DNA from: Papilionanthe hookeriana x Papilionanthe teres
Taxonomy: Eukaryota > Streptophyta > Magnoliopsida > Asparagales > Orchidaceae
Length of the DNA: 64,000 nt
Reading direction: 5' to 3'
Assembly (NCBI GenBank): GCA_022702705.1
Contig: CM040423.1
Location: 45,581,575 to 45,645,574 of the forward strand
A program made the position numbers and the translations under genes. The notes under the pieces are model-generated. The model saw only the letters and a list, made by a program, of their open reading frames with translations, ran no database searches and was not told the origin of the DNA. Of the stretch, positions 47,851 to 59,493 are shown one piece after another (the first letter of the stretch is position 1; each line of letters begins with the position of its first letter).

Positions 47851-49093
47851 GAGACCTCACGGATCTCATTTGTCCAGGCACTTCGCATAATCGTGCTCGA
47901 CGTCACAAATGATACACGTTCTCGAAAGAAGAATGTATCTCGCGACTAGTAGACCCAATCATACAAATTAAAGGACTCGCGACATCCGTTCGATCTCGCG
48001 AACCTTGTGCGCGATCGATAAGCTTCCCTACCTAATAGAAAGATTGCAGAGTGCTTATTTTACCCTGCTCAGTTCTCCCTATGTATGCAGTCCTCATAGC
48101 TAATTACATCCCAACGACGGCGTCACTTCGAGAAAACTCTCGATAACGATCGGTGCGTTCGTCTTCGAGATCTGGCGTTTAGGCTTTCACTGCAGGACGT
48201 GGAAAAGCAAGTGAGCGGCTCAAATGGAACAGCTATTTTCACGAGTCCAAAGGAAAGAAAAGTGCGAGGATGTCACGGATCCGAGGCGAACCCCAACGAC
48301 TTCCCAACTATCCCATCGTGCGTCGCGTTTTCGAGTAAGATGTTATTTAATCGTTTAATCCCGCCAATTTTATTATTCGTGACTTACACTTACATAATAT
48401 CCGATCGCGCAAATAAATTGCAGAGATACGGAGGTTTACGTCGTACCGTACGACAACCTCTGAACCTAAAACGAGTTAGACTTACGCCGCGCAACACGAT
48501 CGTACGTGGCCTCAAGCGAGAGCGAGGGTTTACGCCGCACGGCAGTGCCTACCTCGGCTCTCATGTGTTGTTATTTAAACCAGAACGAGATCGTCTGGCA
48601 GTAGAACCCCAAGCGACGGCCGAACGGCTCCGCGATTCCCCGCTCTACTCTCTACGTAGCCTCCGAGACAGGCGGCCCCATTCTACGTTCCTCTCGTAAT
48701 TTTTCTCGTTTTGCAGCCTCATCAACGTCCCCACCGCACTTACAGCTCGGCTGATGGCCCATATATAACCCAAGGAGGTTATACGTGCACACCTACATGT
48801 CCCCTGTATGTGCGTGGATTAAGCCCAAGAAACAGGTGAAAACTAGGGACGAGTGGTCGAGTGAAAAGGAGAGAAAAGACAAGTAAATCACCCTGGACTC
48901 CCGACCGACCTCACATGTCCTATGAAAAGGACTAAAGGCACCTTGACACTCTCGGAGAAAGTGAGGACTAGACCCCTAAGAACACACTCCCTCTTCCCAA
49001 ATAATAGTGAAATCATAAATAAAGATAAAATAAAAAGAAGAAAACTGCTGCCCGGGTGCTGGATCCTGGGTCACTAAACTAGGAGGGCTATCA
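47851..49093 (-). repeat. Candidate 3' LTR of the Tat-type element
   Basis: On the minus strand the block begins TGTGATAGCC right after a long purine-rich tract (complement of 49105-49177), contains a TATA-like ggttatatatgggcc (complement near 48757-48772) and ends ggtctca at 47851. Those are the parts an LTR needs. The partner LTR would be beyond the right edge, so the call cannot be confirmed from this window. Confidence 0.35.
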
Positions 49094-51924
49094 CAAATTC
49101 CAAGATTTTGCCCTTTACTTTCTCTTTCTCCTTTTTTTTTTTCCTTCCTTTTTTTTTTCTTTCCAATTTTCATTTCATATCACAAATTTCGGGGCCTGAA
49201 CAACTGCTGCAACAAAGGCTCTCAACCTCAACATCAACTTATCAAGTGATTGCAAATCTCACGTTCACATAATTTTTTTTTTTTTTTTACCAAGCCTCAA
49301 TATTGAAATTTCAAGAATTAATTGAAGCAAATAAGGGATGCCTCCAAATTCGTCCAACCAATTTCATAAGCAAATATAGCAAGAGACACAAGCATTATCA
49401 CCAACTACCCCACCCACCAAGGCTCAGCCAAGGCAGAAAAACAAGAGGAGAGGCTCACGGTCAAGGCCAACATAGGAGGGGCAACAGGAGGCGAAGTCCC
49501 CCCCAACAAGCCATTCACACCAATTCCAATTTACCACAAACACATAAGAACAAACTCCATTAGAATCCAAACAATTCAGCCCCTCCAAATAAAATTCCAA
49601 ACAAGGGTGCAGCCGAGCCACCACAAAACCCAAAGAAACAACTCCCAAACACAAGCTAGAATGAACTCCAAAAACCGAGAGCAAGCAAAACTCAAAACAA
49701 TCCGGAGAAAGTAGCAGGGGAAGGGGGCTAGGAAAACCGAGCGAAGAATAAGGCTCAAAACGAACCCCAAAACCGAGAAAACAAAAGCCAACAGGAATGA
49801 CTCTCAAACCTCTTTTAAAGTGGAATAAAACTTGTTTTCAATCAAGCTCCCAATGAGTCAGGATAGGGCTTACAGATTTAGCTAAACGTGAAGCTCAAGC
49901 AAACACGTCCATGCTTCCAATACATCCAAGCATAAGCCCCCAATATATTTCAAATGAAAGTAGAAATAAGACTCTCCAAATCGATTCAAGACCTTCCTAA
50001 CATGCTTTCTTTCTCTTTTTTTTTTCTTTTTTAAAAAAAAACAAAGAAGTAGAAGGAGCAAAAGAGCAAGCCTCACATGTATATAGATTAAGCAAAACAT
50101 TTCGTGCTCCACCTTAGATTAGAATAAGTGAAGAAGAAAAAGGAGCAACCACATGCCATATGAAATATTTCCAAAAATAAAAATATGCAACAAGAGCTGA
50201 AGAGGGATCAGCTAGCCAAACTTCCCACCTAGAAAACTCTTCAAGTATAGCATGCCAAACTCATAAGTTAAAGAGCATTTGCAAGGTCGGATTAACTACA
50301 AGCATTTTCCGTAAATCCACAATGACACCAAAACGAGCAAAGAAAATCAACACCACAGACTTGTTAGACATTAAAGAGAGCATGTAGATGGCTAATCGAG
50401 AAGAGGAGTTCATGAGAAGAATCCAAATAAAAGAAAATGAAGTCCTTTCAAACCTTCTGGGAAGAACGGAGGCCGAAAAGAAAAGGAGAAGTGCAGAAAT
50501 TTTGGCTCGTTCGCTTTGACCTCGTCACCGCCTCCTTGCTAGCTCTATTCGTGGATCGTATCGTGAAGCGTAGGTCACGGAGGCGATGGTTTTGGCCGAA
50601 ACCGGAGGAGGCGGGAAGGACGTAGGCTAGGGCTTTGGTGTGGAGGGAGCTGATAGCCGCGATGCGGAGAAGAGGCGAGGGATTCCACCGGGAGAGGAGA
50701 AGCGTGTGAGGGTCGCGAGGGAGGTTCTTCGGCCGAGAGAGCGGCTTCTGGCAGGTGGAGAAGAGGTCGAGTGCCGCGGTTTGCAAAAGGAGGTGAGGGT
50801 GTCGAGCTCGCGAGGGTTTTTCGCGCAAGGAGGAAAGCCGAGCGGGGACCCGTCGCGAGGAATAGAGGAGAGCGGGCGTTCATGCGCAGTGGAAAAGGAG
50901 CCCTCTCGAAATCTTTCATCGAGCGGGATTAGAGCGCGCTATTAATTAGCTCGCCATGTATGGAGGACGCTTAATCGGAAAAATTAACCCTTAATTAAAT
51001 CCAATCAATGTGAGTTTAAATGATAAATTTGAAATTCGAATTTTAAATTTTTAAGATCCCGTGAGTCGGGTTTTGTAGCCCGGTTCGAACAGGATCGAAC
51101 CGGGTCAAACCCGAACCCACGCCTCGAAAATTTAAAAAAAAAAAAATCGCATCGATTTTCGTGTCGTTCGCGCGAGCGTGGAATCACAAAGAATACGGTA
51201 TGCTTCCTAGCTAAAGTCGACGTCCCGGACGCATCCGTGTGGTCCGTTTCGTCATCCGAGGTCGTCCGGACAAGTTCGCCGACGGTCGGCCAAAAAAGGT
51301 CGAGTCGGTGCGCGCGAATTCGAACGTCATTAGGGTTCACCTAGGGCCGTCCGTCTCTACGGGAACTCATTTTCGAGCCCTCTACACGTTAGTCTTTACT
51401 TCGCAACAAAGAGTCGAGTGCTCGGGACTACTCATGCGAGGTCTTACAAAAACGAGTCCGAAGTGGTTCGAAGCTCTATGTAAGGTGGTTCCGTGACTAG
51501 TCCGCTGGATGGTCGAGAAAGAACTCCTAAAGTCAGATCCTAGGGTCTAAAGAGAAAGCCTCAAGACCTCATTAAAATGAGGTCAACAAAAGCGACCCCC
51601 GACAGGTGCGGTGTGCGTAACATGCACACCGCGCGTATCGTGCTGACCGAGCGACCAACACAACCGAAGACGCGTGTAAGCATGACACACTCGTAACAAA
51701 TCGACTCGCAGTCGTGCGAATTCGAGTCGGGCTTTCCACTCAGTGGAGTTCCAACCCAAAGACAAGAGCAATCGAAGATCTTTAAAAGTTTCCATTCGGG
51801 ATGATGAAAGGATTGCAACATGATGTGTTGTTTGGTTGTTTTGTCAAAAGTTTTGTTTGAATTGATGTAAATTTGATTAAATGAGAAATCAATTTGGCGA
51901 GAAAGTACACTGCTACTAACACGA
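49094..51924. other. Unassigned non-coding part of the retrotransposon region
   Basis: Includes a pyrimidine-rich plus-strand tract (49105-49177; polypurine on the minus strand), A-rich sequence to 50430, a GC-rich block at 50440-50940 with long but low-complexity open frames on both strands, and a CpG-rich block at 51040-51800. I recognise no protein. It could be the element's long 3' untranslated region, an LTR or a nested element. Confidence 0.45.
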
Positions 51925-53900
51925 GATTTATGCCGAAAACAATCACCAAAAAGAGGTTTACGCTAAAGGAGGGCCACCAACTGTGAATTTACGCCAAAAG
52001 AGACCACCACCTAGTGGATTTACGTCAAAAGAAATAGCCACCAACTAGTGAGTTTACGCTAAAGTGAAAGCTCCACCAACTAGTGAATTTACGCCAAAAG
52101 AGACCACCACCTGTGATTTACGTCAAAAGAAATGCCCACCAACTGGTGAATTTACGCTAAAAGAGACCACCACCTAGTGATTTACGTCGAAAAAGATAAC
52201 ACACCAACTGCGAATTTACGCTAAAGCGAGCGCCACCAACTAGTGAATTTACGCCAAAAGAGACCACCACCTGAGGATTTACGTCGAAAAAGATAGCCAC
52301 CAACTGTGAATTTACGCTAAAAGAGACCACCACCTAGTGATTTACGTCGAAAAGATAACTACCAACTGTGAACTTACGCTAAGCGAAGCGCCACCAACTG
52401 CGAATTTACGCCAAAAGAGACCACCACCTAGTGATTTACGTCGAAAAGATACCACTAACTGTGAACTTACGCTTAAGCGAAGGCCACCAACTATGAACTT
52501 ACGCCAAAAGAGACCACCACCTAGTGATTTACGTCGAAAAGATACCACCAACTAGTGAATTTACGCTAAAAGAGACCACCACCTAGGATTTACGTCGAAA
52601 AGATACCACCAATCTAGTGATTTACGCTAAAGAAGTGCCACTAACTAGTGAATTTACGCCAAAAGAGACCACCACCTAGTGATTTACGTCGAAAAGATAA
52701 CCACCAACTAGTGAATTTACGCTAAAAGAGACCACCACCTGTGATTTACGTCGAAAAAGATAACCACCAACTAGTGAATTTACGCCAGCGAAGCGCCACC
52801 AACTGTGAATTTACGCCAAAAGAGACCACCACCTAGTGATTTACGTCGAAAAAGATAGCCACCAACTGGTGAACTTACGCTAGCATGAAGCGCCACCAAC
52901 TAGTGAATTTACGCCAAAAGAGACCACCACCTGGTGATTTACGTCGAAAAGATAACCACCAATTAGTGAATTTACGCTAAAGGAAGCGCCACCAACTGTG
53001 AATTTACGCCAAAAGAGACCACCACCTAGGATTTACGTCGAAAAAGATAGCCACCAACCGTGAATTTATGCTAAAAGAGACCACCACCTAAGATTTACGT
53101 CGAAAAAGATACCACCAACTGTGAATTTACGCTAAAGGAAGTGCCACCAACTAGGAATTTACGCCAAAAGAGCCACCACCTGATGATTACGTCGAAAAGA
53201 TAACCACCAACTAGTGAATTTACGCTAAAAGAGACCACCACCTAGGATTTACGTCGAAAAGATAGCCACCAACTAGTAACTTACGCTAGCAAGCGCCACC
53301 AACTAGTGAATTTACGCCAAAAGAGACCACCACCTAGTGATTTACGTCGAAAAGATAGCCACCAACTAGGAATTTACGCTAAAGAAGGCCACCAACTAGT
53401 GAATTTACGCCAAAAGAGACCACCACCTAGTGATTTACGTCGAAAAAGATAACCACCAACTAGGAATTACGCTAAAGAAGGCCACCAACTGGTGAATTCA
53501 CGCCAAAAGAGACCACCACCTAGGATTACGTCGAAAAGATACCACCAACTGTGAATTTACGCTAAAAGAGACCACCACCTGGGATTTACGTCAAAGAGAC
53601 CACCACTGGTGATTTACGTCGAAAAGATACCACCAACTGTGAATTTACGCTAAAGGAAGGCCACCAACTAGTGAATTTACGCCAAAAGAGACCACCACCT
53701 GGGATTTACGTCGAAAAGATACCACCAACTATGAATTTACGCTAAGAGACCACCACCAGTGATTACGTCGAAAAGATAGCCACCAACTAGGACTACGCTA
53801 AGAAGGCCACCAACTAGGGAATTTACGCCAAAAGAGACCACCACCTAGGGATTTACGTCGAAAAAGATAGCCACCAACTAGGGAATTTACGCTAAAAGAA
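51925..53900. repeat. ~2-kb tandem array of ~30-33-bp monomers
   Basis: About 60 monomers of three related kinds, which alternate: (a) accaccacctagtgattta then cgtcgaaaagat, (b) ccaccaactagtgaattta then cgctaaaagag, (c) gccaccaactagtgaattta then cgccaaaagag. Two or three adjacent monomers form a higher-order period of about 60-95 bp. Monomers differ by single-base deletions and A-run lengths. It lies downstream of the integrase/ALKBH block, where Tat-lineage elements are known to carry variable tandem repeats. Confidence 0.93.
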
Positions 53901-54559
53901 ATAGAAAACTGAGAAGAGTGCAGTTCTATGCGAGTAAAACCAGCTAAACTCTTCTACCAGGAATTGAGGACCCAGTGTTTCTGTGGAATGAGACTTCGTG
54001 CCGAGAAAAGAGACAACGATACCGACAGTATCGAGAAGATTCAAACCAGCCGGGTCGAGATTTGGATTTGAAATGGTTGATTTTGATCATTTTGATTTCA
54101 AATGCTATTTAATTTCAATTGTTTTATGGACAAGTGCGGAGCCGTATGAAGTTAGATTATTGTTTCGTTTGTCGAGTTTTATCACTGTTTCAATTCAAGA
54201 TTGTGGAGTTTATTTAATTTCATGACGTTTTCGTATCGTTCCTGGTTCGTTAGTATTGTGAAGTTGAATCAAGGATTCAACTTAACGGCATTAAACCAAT
54301 CGCACGACGTAGAGAAAAGCAAACTTTATTAATACTTCGAAATCGATAAGATGAAACATAGTCCGAATACGCAATGTCGATAAATATAAAGAGATACATA
54401 TGAATAACATCCGTATGTAGAATGCAATCTTCGATCATAAGCTATCGTTGATTTCTTCGTCAAGTCTCTTTCGAGCCATCCGGAATCGTGTAGAGACTAA
54501 CCCTCCTCTCAAGATGTACTTCGAGACGAAAGTCTCTCGTACACGCTTAGAGGTGTGCC

Positions 54560-55445
54560 GTCTCACAACTCTAGAGGCCGCAACCCTTCAAGGTCCGGTC
54601 GTGGCGGTATCCAAATGGTGCTTTCCTGTCGTCCATTTTCCCGAAAGTGATGGACACTCTCCTTCGCGGTACTCCCGGAACGCAAGTGCTTTGCCGCATC
54701 GGCTCCATTTCCTTTAAGCACAAGCACCGATCCAACCGGAAGAGGGATCTTTACCGGCCCACCGAATTCACCCTGGCCAACGACCCGCAACTCTCTCCCA
54801 AACATAATATCACACCCGCCGAGGAAGGAGATCGTGCGTAATGGTCTCGTAAAATCATGATGATCTATATGGGGTGGAATGCAGCTTCCCTCTTTGTAGA
54901 TATTTATAATGCAACTATTCCAGCACACAATCCGCCGGCAGTGATGTGCCAAGAAACCATCCTTTTAATCATACTCTTTAATATCGAGGGCATCGGGTCT
55001 ACCTCGTCGTGTCTTATGATGCCCGGCGGATTCCTTCGTCGTCATGGGCGTAGTTGTAGCAACAACCAAACCGAATAGTAACTCGTCCCTTGCCTCGCAT
55101 CCAGCCTCGGGTTCGAATACGTCTTCTTCCTTAAACGGCCCGCCCGCCTAAGTCCCCGAGGTAAAAGACATAATCAATTATGTCCTCCCGTTCGCTACTC
55201 GAGAACACATCCGTATGCAATTCCAGCCTCTTCCAAAATGTTAACATATTTCCCCCGAATTCTTTCAAAGTGCTCAAAATTTTGCTTTCGAACCCTTTGA
55301 AATTTTTCTGGTTCATCCTCTGAAATTGTCGGCAGTAGCTTTGATTTAACAGGTTGTGAAATGTAAGGCACGATCTCCTGTTGATTTTCATGACTTTGAG
55401 TCGCTGGGACTATGATGTGATCCTCGTGGGATTCAACCGGCACAT
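54560..55445 (-). pseudogene. ALKBH9/10-type 2OG-Fe(II) dioxygenase domain inside the retrotransposon
   Basis: Minus-strand frames show, in the order of plant ALKBH9/10 proteins: L-E-L-H-T-D-V-F-S-S-S-E (about 55,230), W-M-R-G-K-G-R-V-T and F-G-C-C-Y-N-Y-A (about 55,050-55,100), M-I-K-R-M-V-S-W-H (about 54,970), then an open stretch 54952-54563 with C-I-I-N-I-Y-K-E-G, the iron-binding H-I-D-H-H-D-F, I-S-F-L-G-G-C-D-I-M-F-G and V-G-S-V-L-V-L-K-G-N-G-A-D-A-A-K-H. The distal Arg-containing strand follows in the next frame after a one-base insertion at that His. At least four frame changes and several stops break the protein, and no introns separate the blocks. ALKBH9/10 remove N6-methyladenosine from RNA. 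The domain follows the integrase in the same orientation. An Asp/Glu/Gln-rich leader (V-E-S-H-E-D-H) precedes it. A host pseudogene between two elements is the alternative. Confidence 0.85.
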
Positions 55446-56329
55446 TTTCCGGTAAGGAAAGCTTTGCAACCGGCTTCGGTCTTTCTCTTCTTTATCAAAG
55501 GCCGGGGAATGACGTCCCCTACCGCCGGTTCTCGCACTCGTTCTTTCCCCCGTGCTATCGGGGCATCCGCCGTGCACGACTCTCGGCTAACCTTTTCTCC
55601 AAGCGGTCCCGCATCGGAGTTCGCGACGCTTCAAATTACGGCGTTGTGTGCGTGAAAGTGGAATCTTCCTAGATGCACCCGCCGGTACCACTCGTAATGG
55701 AACACCGGTGGGGTTCCCCCGTAAGGCATTCACAACCGGTCGTCGCCTCCTCGTATCTCTTCTTTGTCATCCTCGAACTTTCTCTTATTTATCGCCGCAG
55801 AGGTGTTCTCTCGCTTCGAAACCGAGTATCGTCTTCGTGTTTTCTCGCTTCATCTAGATTGACTACCTTTAGCATGTGACCCTCATAATCCATCTTCACT
55901 CGTTCAAAGTCCAGTCAAATTCTATGACGGCGCTCGTGCCACCTCTTCCTCGTCGAGTGCGAGTTCGATACCGTTTTTAAATGAGAAAATCAGCCTTTCG
56001 CTCGACATTTTCCCGCAAAAGACAGGAAAACGTCAACGTGCTAAAATTCAAACCGAACAGAACAATACTAGTTTATTATTGAATATATTTTACGAAGTCA
56101 TGTTTCTATTTCATTTCAAGCATGTAAATTTATGAAAGAATGTGAAATTTGTGGCAATTCAGATTTCAATACGAAAGAAATATAATTTTATTCAGGAGAA
56201 ATCAACTTATCATTTTCATTACAGACACATTTTTTTTTATTTCATTTATTGGACCCAGTTACAGACAATTGACATCGGCATATCTTAGGACTCGTAATCA
56301 AGCCCTTCGAAACGTCACGATGCATAGTA

Positions 56330-57430
56330 CTTTTTCGCATATCGCCCATTAATCGGTAGCATGGGCCTTTCGCCCCGGCAATCCATCACCGGTAGGATCC
56401 TCCGGAGTAGACTTTTTCAACCACGAACGGTCCCTCCCAAGTCGGTTCAAATTTTCCTCCCATCTTACGGTGCGCAAGAATAGGCCTTCGAAGTACGAGG
56501 ACTAAGTCACCAACTTTAAACGTTCTCGGCGGACTCAGCCTTGTCGTGGGCTCGCGTCATCCTCGCTCGGTATAATTCAATGTTCCGTCGTGCTACGAGT
56601 CGCTTCCCTTCGAGACTTTCTAGTTCTTCAAGTCCGAGCTCGGCATTCTCCTCCGTCGTAATTTTGTTAGCTATGGCGATTCCGAGGGATGGTAATCGCA
56701 CTTCCAAAGGAAGCACGACCTCGGACCCATACACCGGGCGTAAGGTGTAGATCGAGTCGGGTTCCGAACGTCGTCCCGTACGCCCATAACGCCTCGAGCA
56801 ATCGCTCGTGCCACCCTCTTTTATTATTATCTAATGTCTTTTTCGGAATCCGCATGAGAGTCTTATCGAAGGCCTCCGCTGCACCGTTCGCTCGGCAGTA
56901 GATCGTAGAATATCTCCAATCTATCCCATGCCGCTCGACAAAACCGTTGATTTTAAGTACTTTCGAATGCCGTACCGTTATCCGAAATAACTCGCTGGGA
57001 ACACCAAAACGGTAGACAATTTGGGTTTCGAAAACCGAAGAACATGATGTGCCGTGACTTCCTTCAATCCAAGACCGCTCCGCCCATTTTGAAAAGTAGT
57101 CTCGTCGTCGCTAGTATGAACCGGTGTCCTTTAGATGACGGAGGGTCTATCTGGACCCACTATATCCGTGCCCCAACACTCGAATGGCCACGACGCAATT
57201 GTCGGGTGTAAGCACATTCGCTGGTTGATGTAAGACCACTCCGTGCACCCGACACCGATGGCAGCCTTCCGGCAATTTCCATGCAGCCGTCCATCATCGA
57301 TGGCCAATAAGTACCCCATTCTCTCGATCTTCATTTTCATTTTCGGACTCGACCGATGGGCACCACATAGTCCCGCATGTACTTCTCGACGATACTCCGC
57401 GCTTCGCCTCGCTGTAGACATCTTAACCAC
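56330..57430 (-). pseudogene. Integrase of the Tat-type element (frameshifted)
   Basis: Pieces: the zinc-finger/core border 57430-57131 (E-V-H-A-G-L-C-G-A-H, R-M-G-Y, then W-P-F-E-C-W-G-T-D-I-V-G-P); the core end and C-terminal domain 56855-56516 (W-H-E-R-L-L-E-A-L-W-A-Y, Y-G-S-E-V-V-L-P-L-E-V); and a final G-P-F-V-V-E-K-V-Y-style segment to about 56,390. The catalytic residues between the pieces are not all readable because of frame changes. Part of the Ty3/gypsy element; non-functional as written. Confidence 0.8.
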
Positions 57431-57699
57431 ATCCGGTCAAAGGATCTTTCGTATAACACGTTGTCAACTAGTGGCGTATGACAATGCCCTCCTCTTAATC
57501 CGATGTGCTATCGATCCGTCCTCCGGCAATGTCCCGGCTCGCAAGTATTCGACAAACGGCCGACGCCAATCATTCTCACCTTCGCCTATCGCAAAGAATC
57601 GTGTTCTCACTTCCTCGCTTATGCACCGTATCCATGTCGATTCGAGATGTGACTCGACATCCCCGTATTGTAACGTCGATAGAATCTTCCGGCGGCATG

Positions 57700-58420
57700 C
57701 AAACTCCTTAGCTAATTCGCTAAAGCATCCGTACGAGAATTGTCACCTCGGGAATTCTATATAATGTCACATTCGGAATCTGTTCTAACAACTTCATCGT
57801 ATAGCGGTGGTACTGTTCTAGCCTGGGTTTCAAGATCTTGTACTGTCCGGCTACCTGTTGGATAACAAGTTGAGAATCTCCGTAAATAGCGAGGTCTGTT
57901 ATTTCCATTAAAATTGCTAAACCTAACCCTGTTATTAGGCCTCATATTCTCGCCTCGTTATTTCGTACACGGCTCGGCCAAGTGGTAAGAGTATCTTAAC
58001 ATCCCTCGATCCGGTGTAATGAAAATTAGGCCAATTCCCGCTCCGCCGGAATTATTGTTTGCGAATCTTTATCTCTCCCGGCCGACGAAGCTCCGTCGAA
58101 GTACATCTCCCAACGTCGAGCATCGGGATGTCCTACGTTCATTACTTGTTCGTCGTGCAAGTCATCATCGAGGGAGAATCACTGGCAAAGGGTGTGCCGC
58201 GAGAAAGTCCGCTAAAATTTGTCCTTCGACGGCGCGAAGAGGTACGAAAGTTATATCGAATCGCAACAAGTATCATCGACCATCGCGCCAATCTACCGTA
58301 AAGGGTCGGCCGGTCATCGGATATCGCAACGGATTAACTTTCGAGATTAGGTCGACCTTATGAGCTAGCATATAGTGTCTAAGCTTTTGGGCAACGAAAA
58401 TTAAAGTCTAGACAATGCTT
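57700..58420 (-). pseudogene. RNase H region of the Tat-type element (frameshifted)
   Basis: 57908-57720 reads I-Y-G-D-S-Q-L-V-I-Q-Q-V-A-G, then P-R-L-E-Q-Y-H, the second half of an RNase H fold typical of the extra RNase H of Tat elements. The upstream half, to about 58,420, is only readable in short pieces. Confidence 0.65.
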
Positions 58421-58739
58421 CTCAATCGGAGGATACTTCACCTCCGCAGTATTAGACGACGACTAAGGTAATAAAGAGCGTTTTCTTTACCCTCTTCATC
58501 GACCCGAGCTAGCAAGGCTCCGAGGAGTCGTCTAAAGCCGCGGTATAAAGTATCAACGGTCGGCTCGAGACCGGGTCGCTAAAACAGTGAGGTGTCATTA
58601 AGTATTGTTTAATACTTTCAAAGCGCCCGTCGACATTTTTCATCCCAAGTAAACTTGGCATCTTTCTTTATTAACGCGAAAAGTGGCCGACACCGTCCCG
58701 ACAGATTAGATATAAAGCGTCGTAGATATGCCAATTTCC

Positions 58740-59480
58740 CGAAAGGATCGTAATCGCTTTAAGGTTTTAGGGGTGGCATTTCCAAGATGGCTTTAATCTT
58801 CTCTGGATCGATTTCAATTCCCCGGTGTCGGACAACAAATCCTAAGAATTTCCCGGAGGTGACACCGAAGGCGCACTTTAAGGGATTCATTTTAAGATTA
58901 AATTGCCGCAACCGTTCAAAGACAATCCTCAAATCGTACAAGTGGTCTTCCTTCCGTTTGCTTTTGATGACCAAATCATCCACGTAGCATTCAACTTGGT
59001 TATGGATGAGGTCATCAAAAATCCTTGTCATGGCTCGTTGGTATGTTGCTCCAAGCATTCTTCAACCCGAATGGCATTACTGTGTAGCAATAAATTCCGA
59101 TCGGTGTTCTGAAAGCAGTAAGTGTCGCGTCTTCTGGCGCCATCTTAATCTGATTATATCCTGAAGATCCGTCCATGAATGAGAAAATTTCGTGTGAAGA
59201 TGCAATGTCCACCATTAGTTCTGGGATGGGTAATGGGAATTCGTCCTTCGGGCAAGCCTTGTTTAAATCTCTGAAATCGACACAAATTCGAATTTGTCCA
59301 TTCTTCTTCCTAACTGGCACAATATTAGCCAACCATGTTGGGTATTGTTCTTCTCTTACAAACTTGGCATCTACTAACTTCTTGACTTCGGCGATGACTT
59401 GTTGCTCTATTTCAAGTCGCATTCTTCGGGGAGCTTGCTTAACCGGGGTCATGGTCGGGTCTACTCCAAGTCTCGTGGAC
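58740..59480 (-). pseudogene. Reverse transcriptase of the Tat-type element (one frameshift)
   Basis: 59452-59015 reads P-V-R-K-K-N-G-Q-I-R-I-C-V-D-F-R-D-L-N-K-A, F-S-F-M-D-G-S-S-G-Y-N-Q-I and M-P-F-G-L-K-N-A. A one-base insertion follows near 59,055, and the next frame continues with A-T-Y-Q-R-A-M and the catalytic Y-V-D-D-L-V-I-K-S (about 58,960-58,985). Apart from that change the RT is well kept. Confidence 0.88.
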
Positions 59481-59493
59481 CGCGACCTCCGTG

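Noticed and set aside
48199..48699. 166-codon plus-strand frame
   Set aside because: No motif, antisense to the retrotransposon, and within the candidate LTR.
49424..49807. 127-codon minus-strand frame
   Set aside because: Hydrophobic, Cys/Phe/Leu-rich composition from A-rich plus-strand sequence; no domain and no supporting context.
50448..50945. Overlapping open frames of 100-126 codons on both strands
   Set aside because: They lie in GC-rich, low-complexity sequence rich in Arg, Ser and Pro, with no recognisable motif and equal openness on both strands.
52337..52555. Repetitive open frames on both strands in the tandem array
   Set aside because: They arise from the monomer length being close to a multiple of three over a short stretch; neighbouring monomers break the frame.
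51925..53900. CRISPR-like array of ~30-bp repeats
   Set aside because: There are no unique spacers; monomers abut directly, and the context is a plant retrotransposon.
54560..55445. Host ALKBH gene with introns
   Set aside because: The blocks follow each other without splice sites, are broken by indels, and share orientation and position with the retrotransposon downstream of its integrase.
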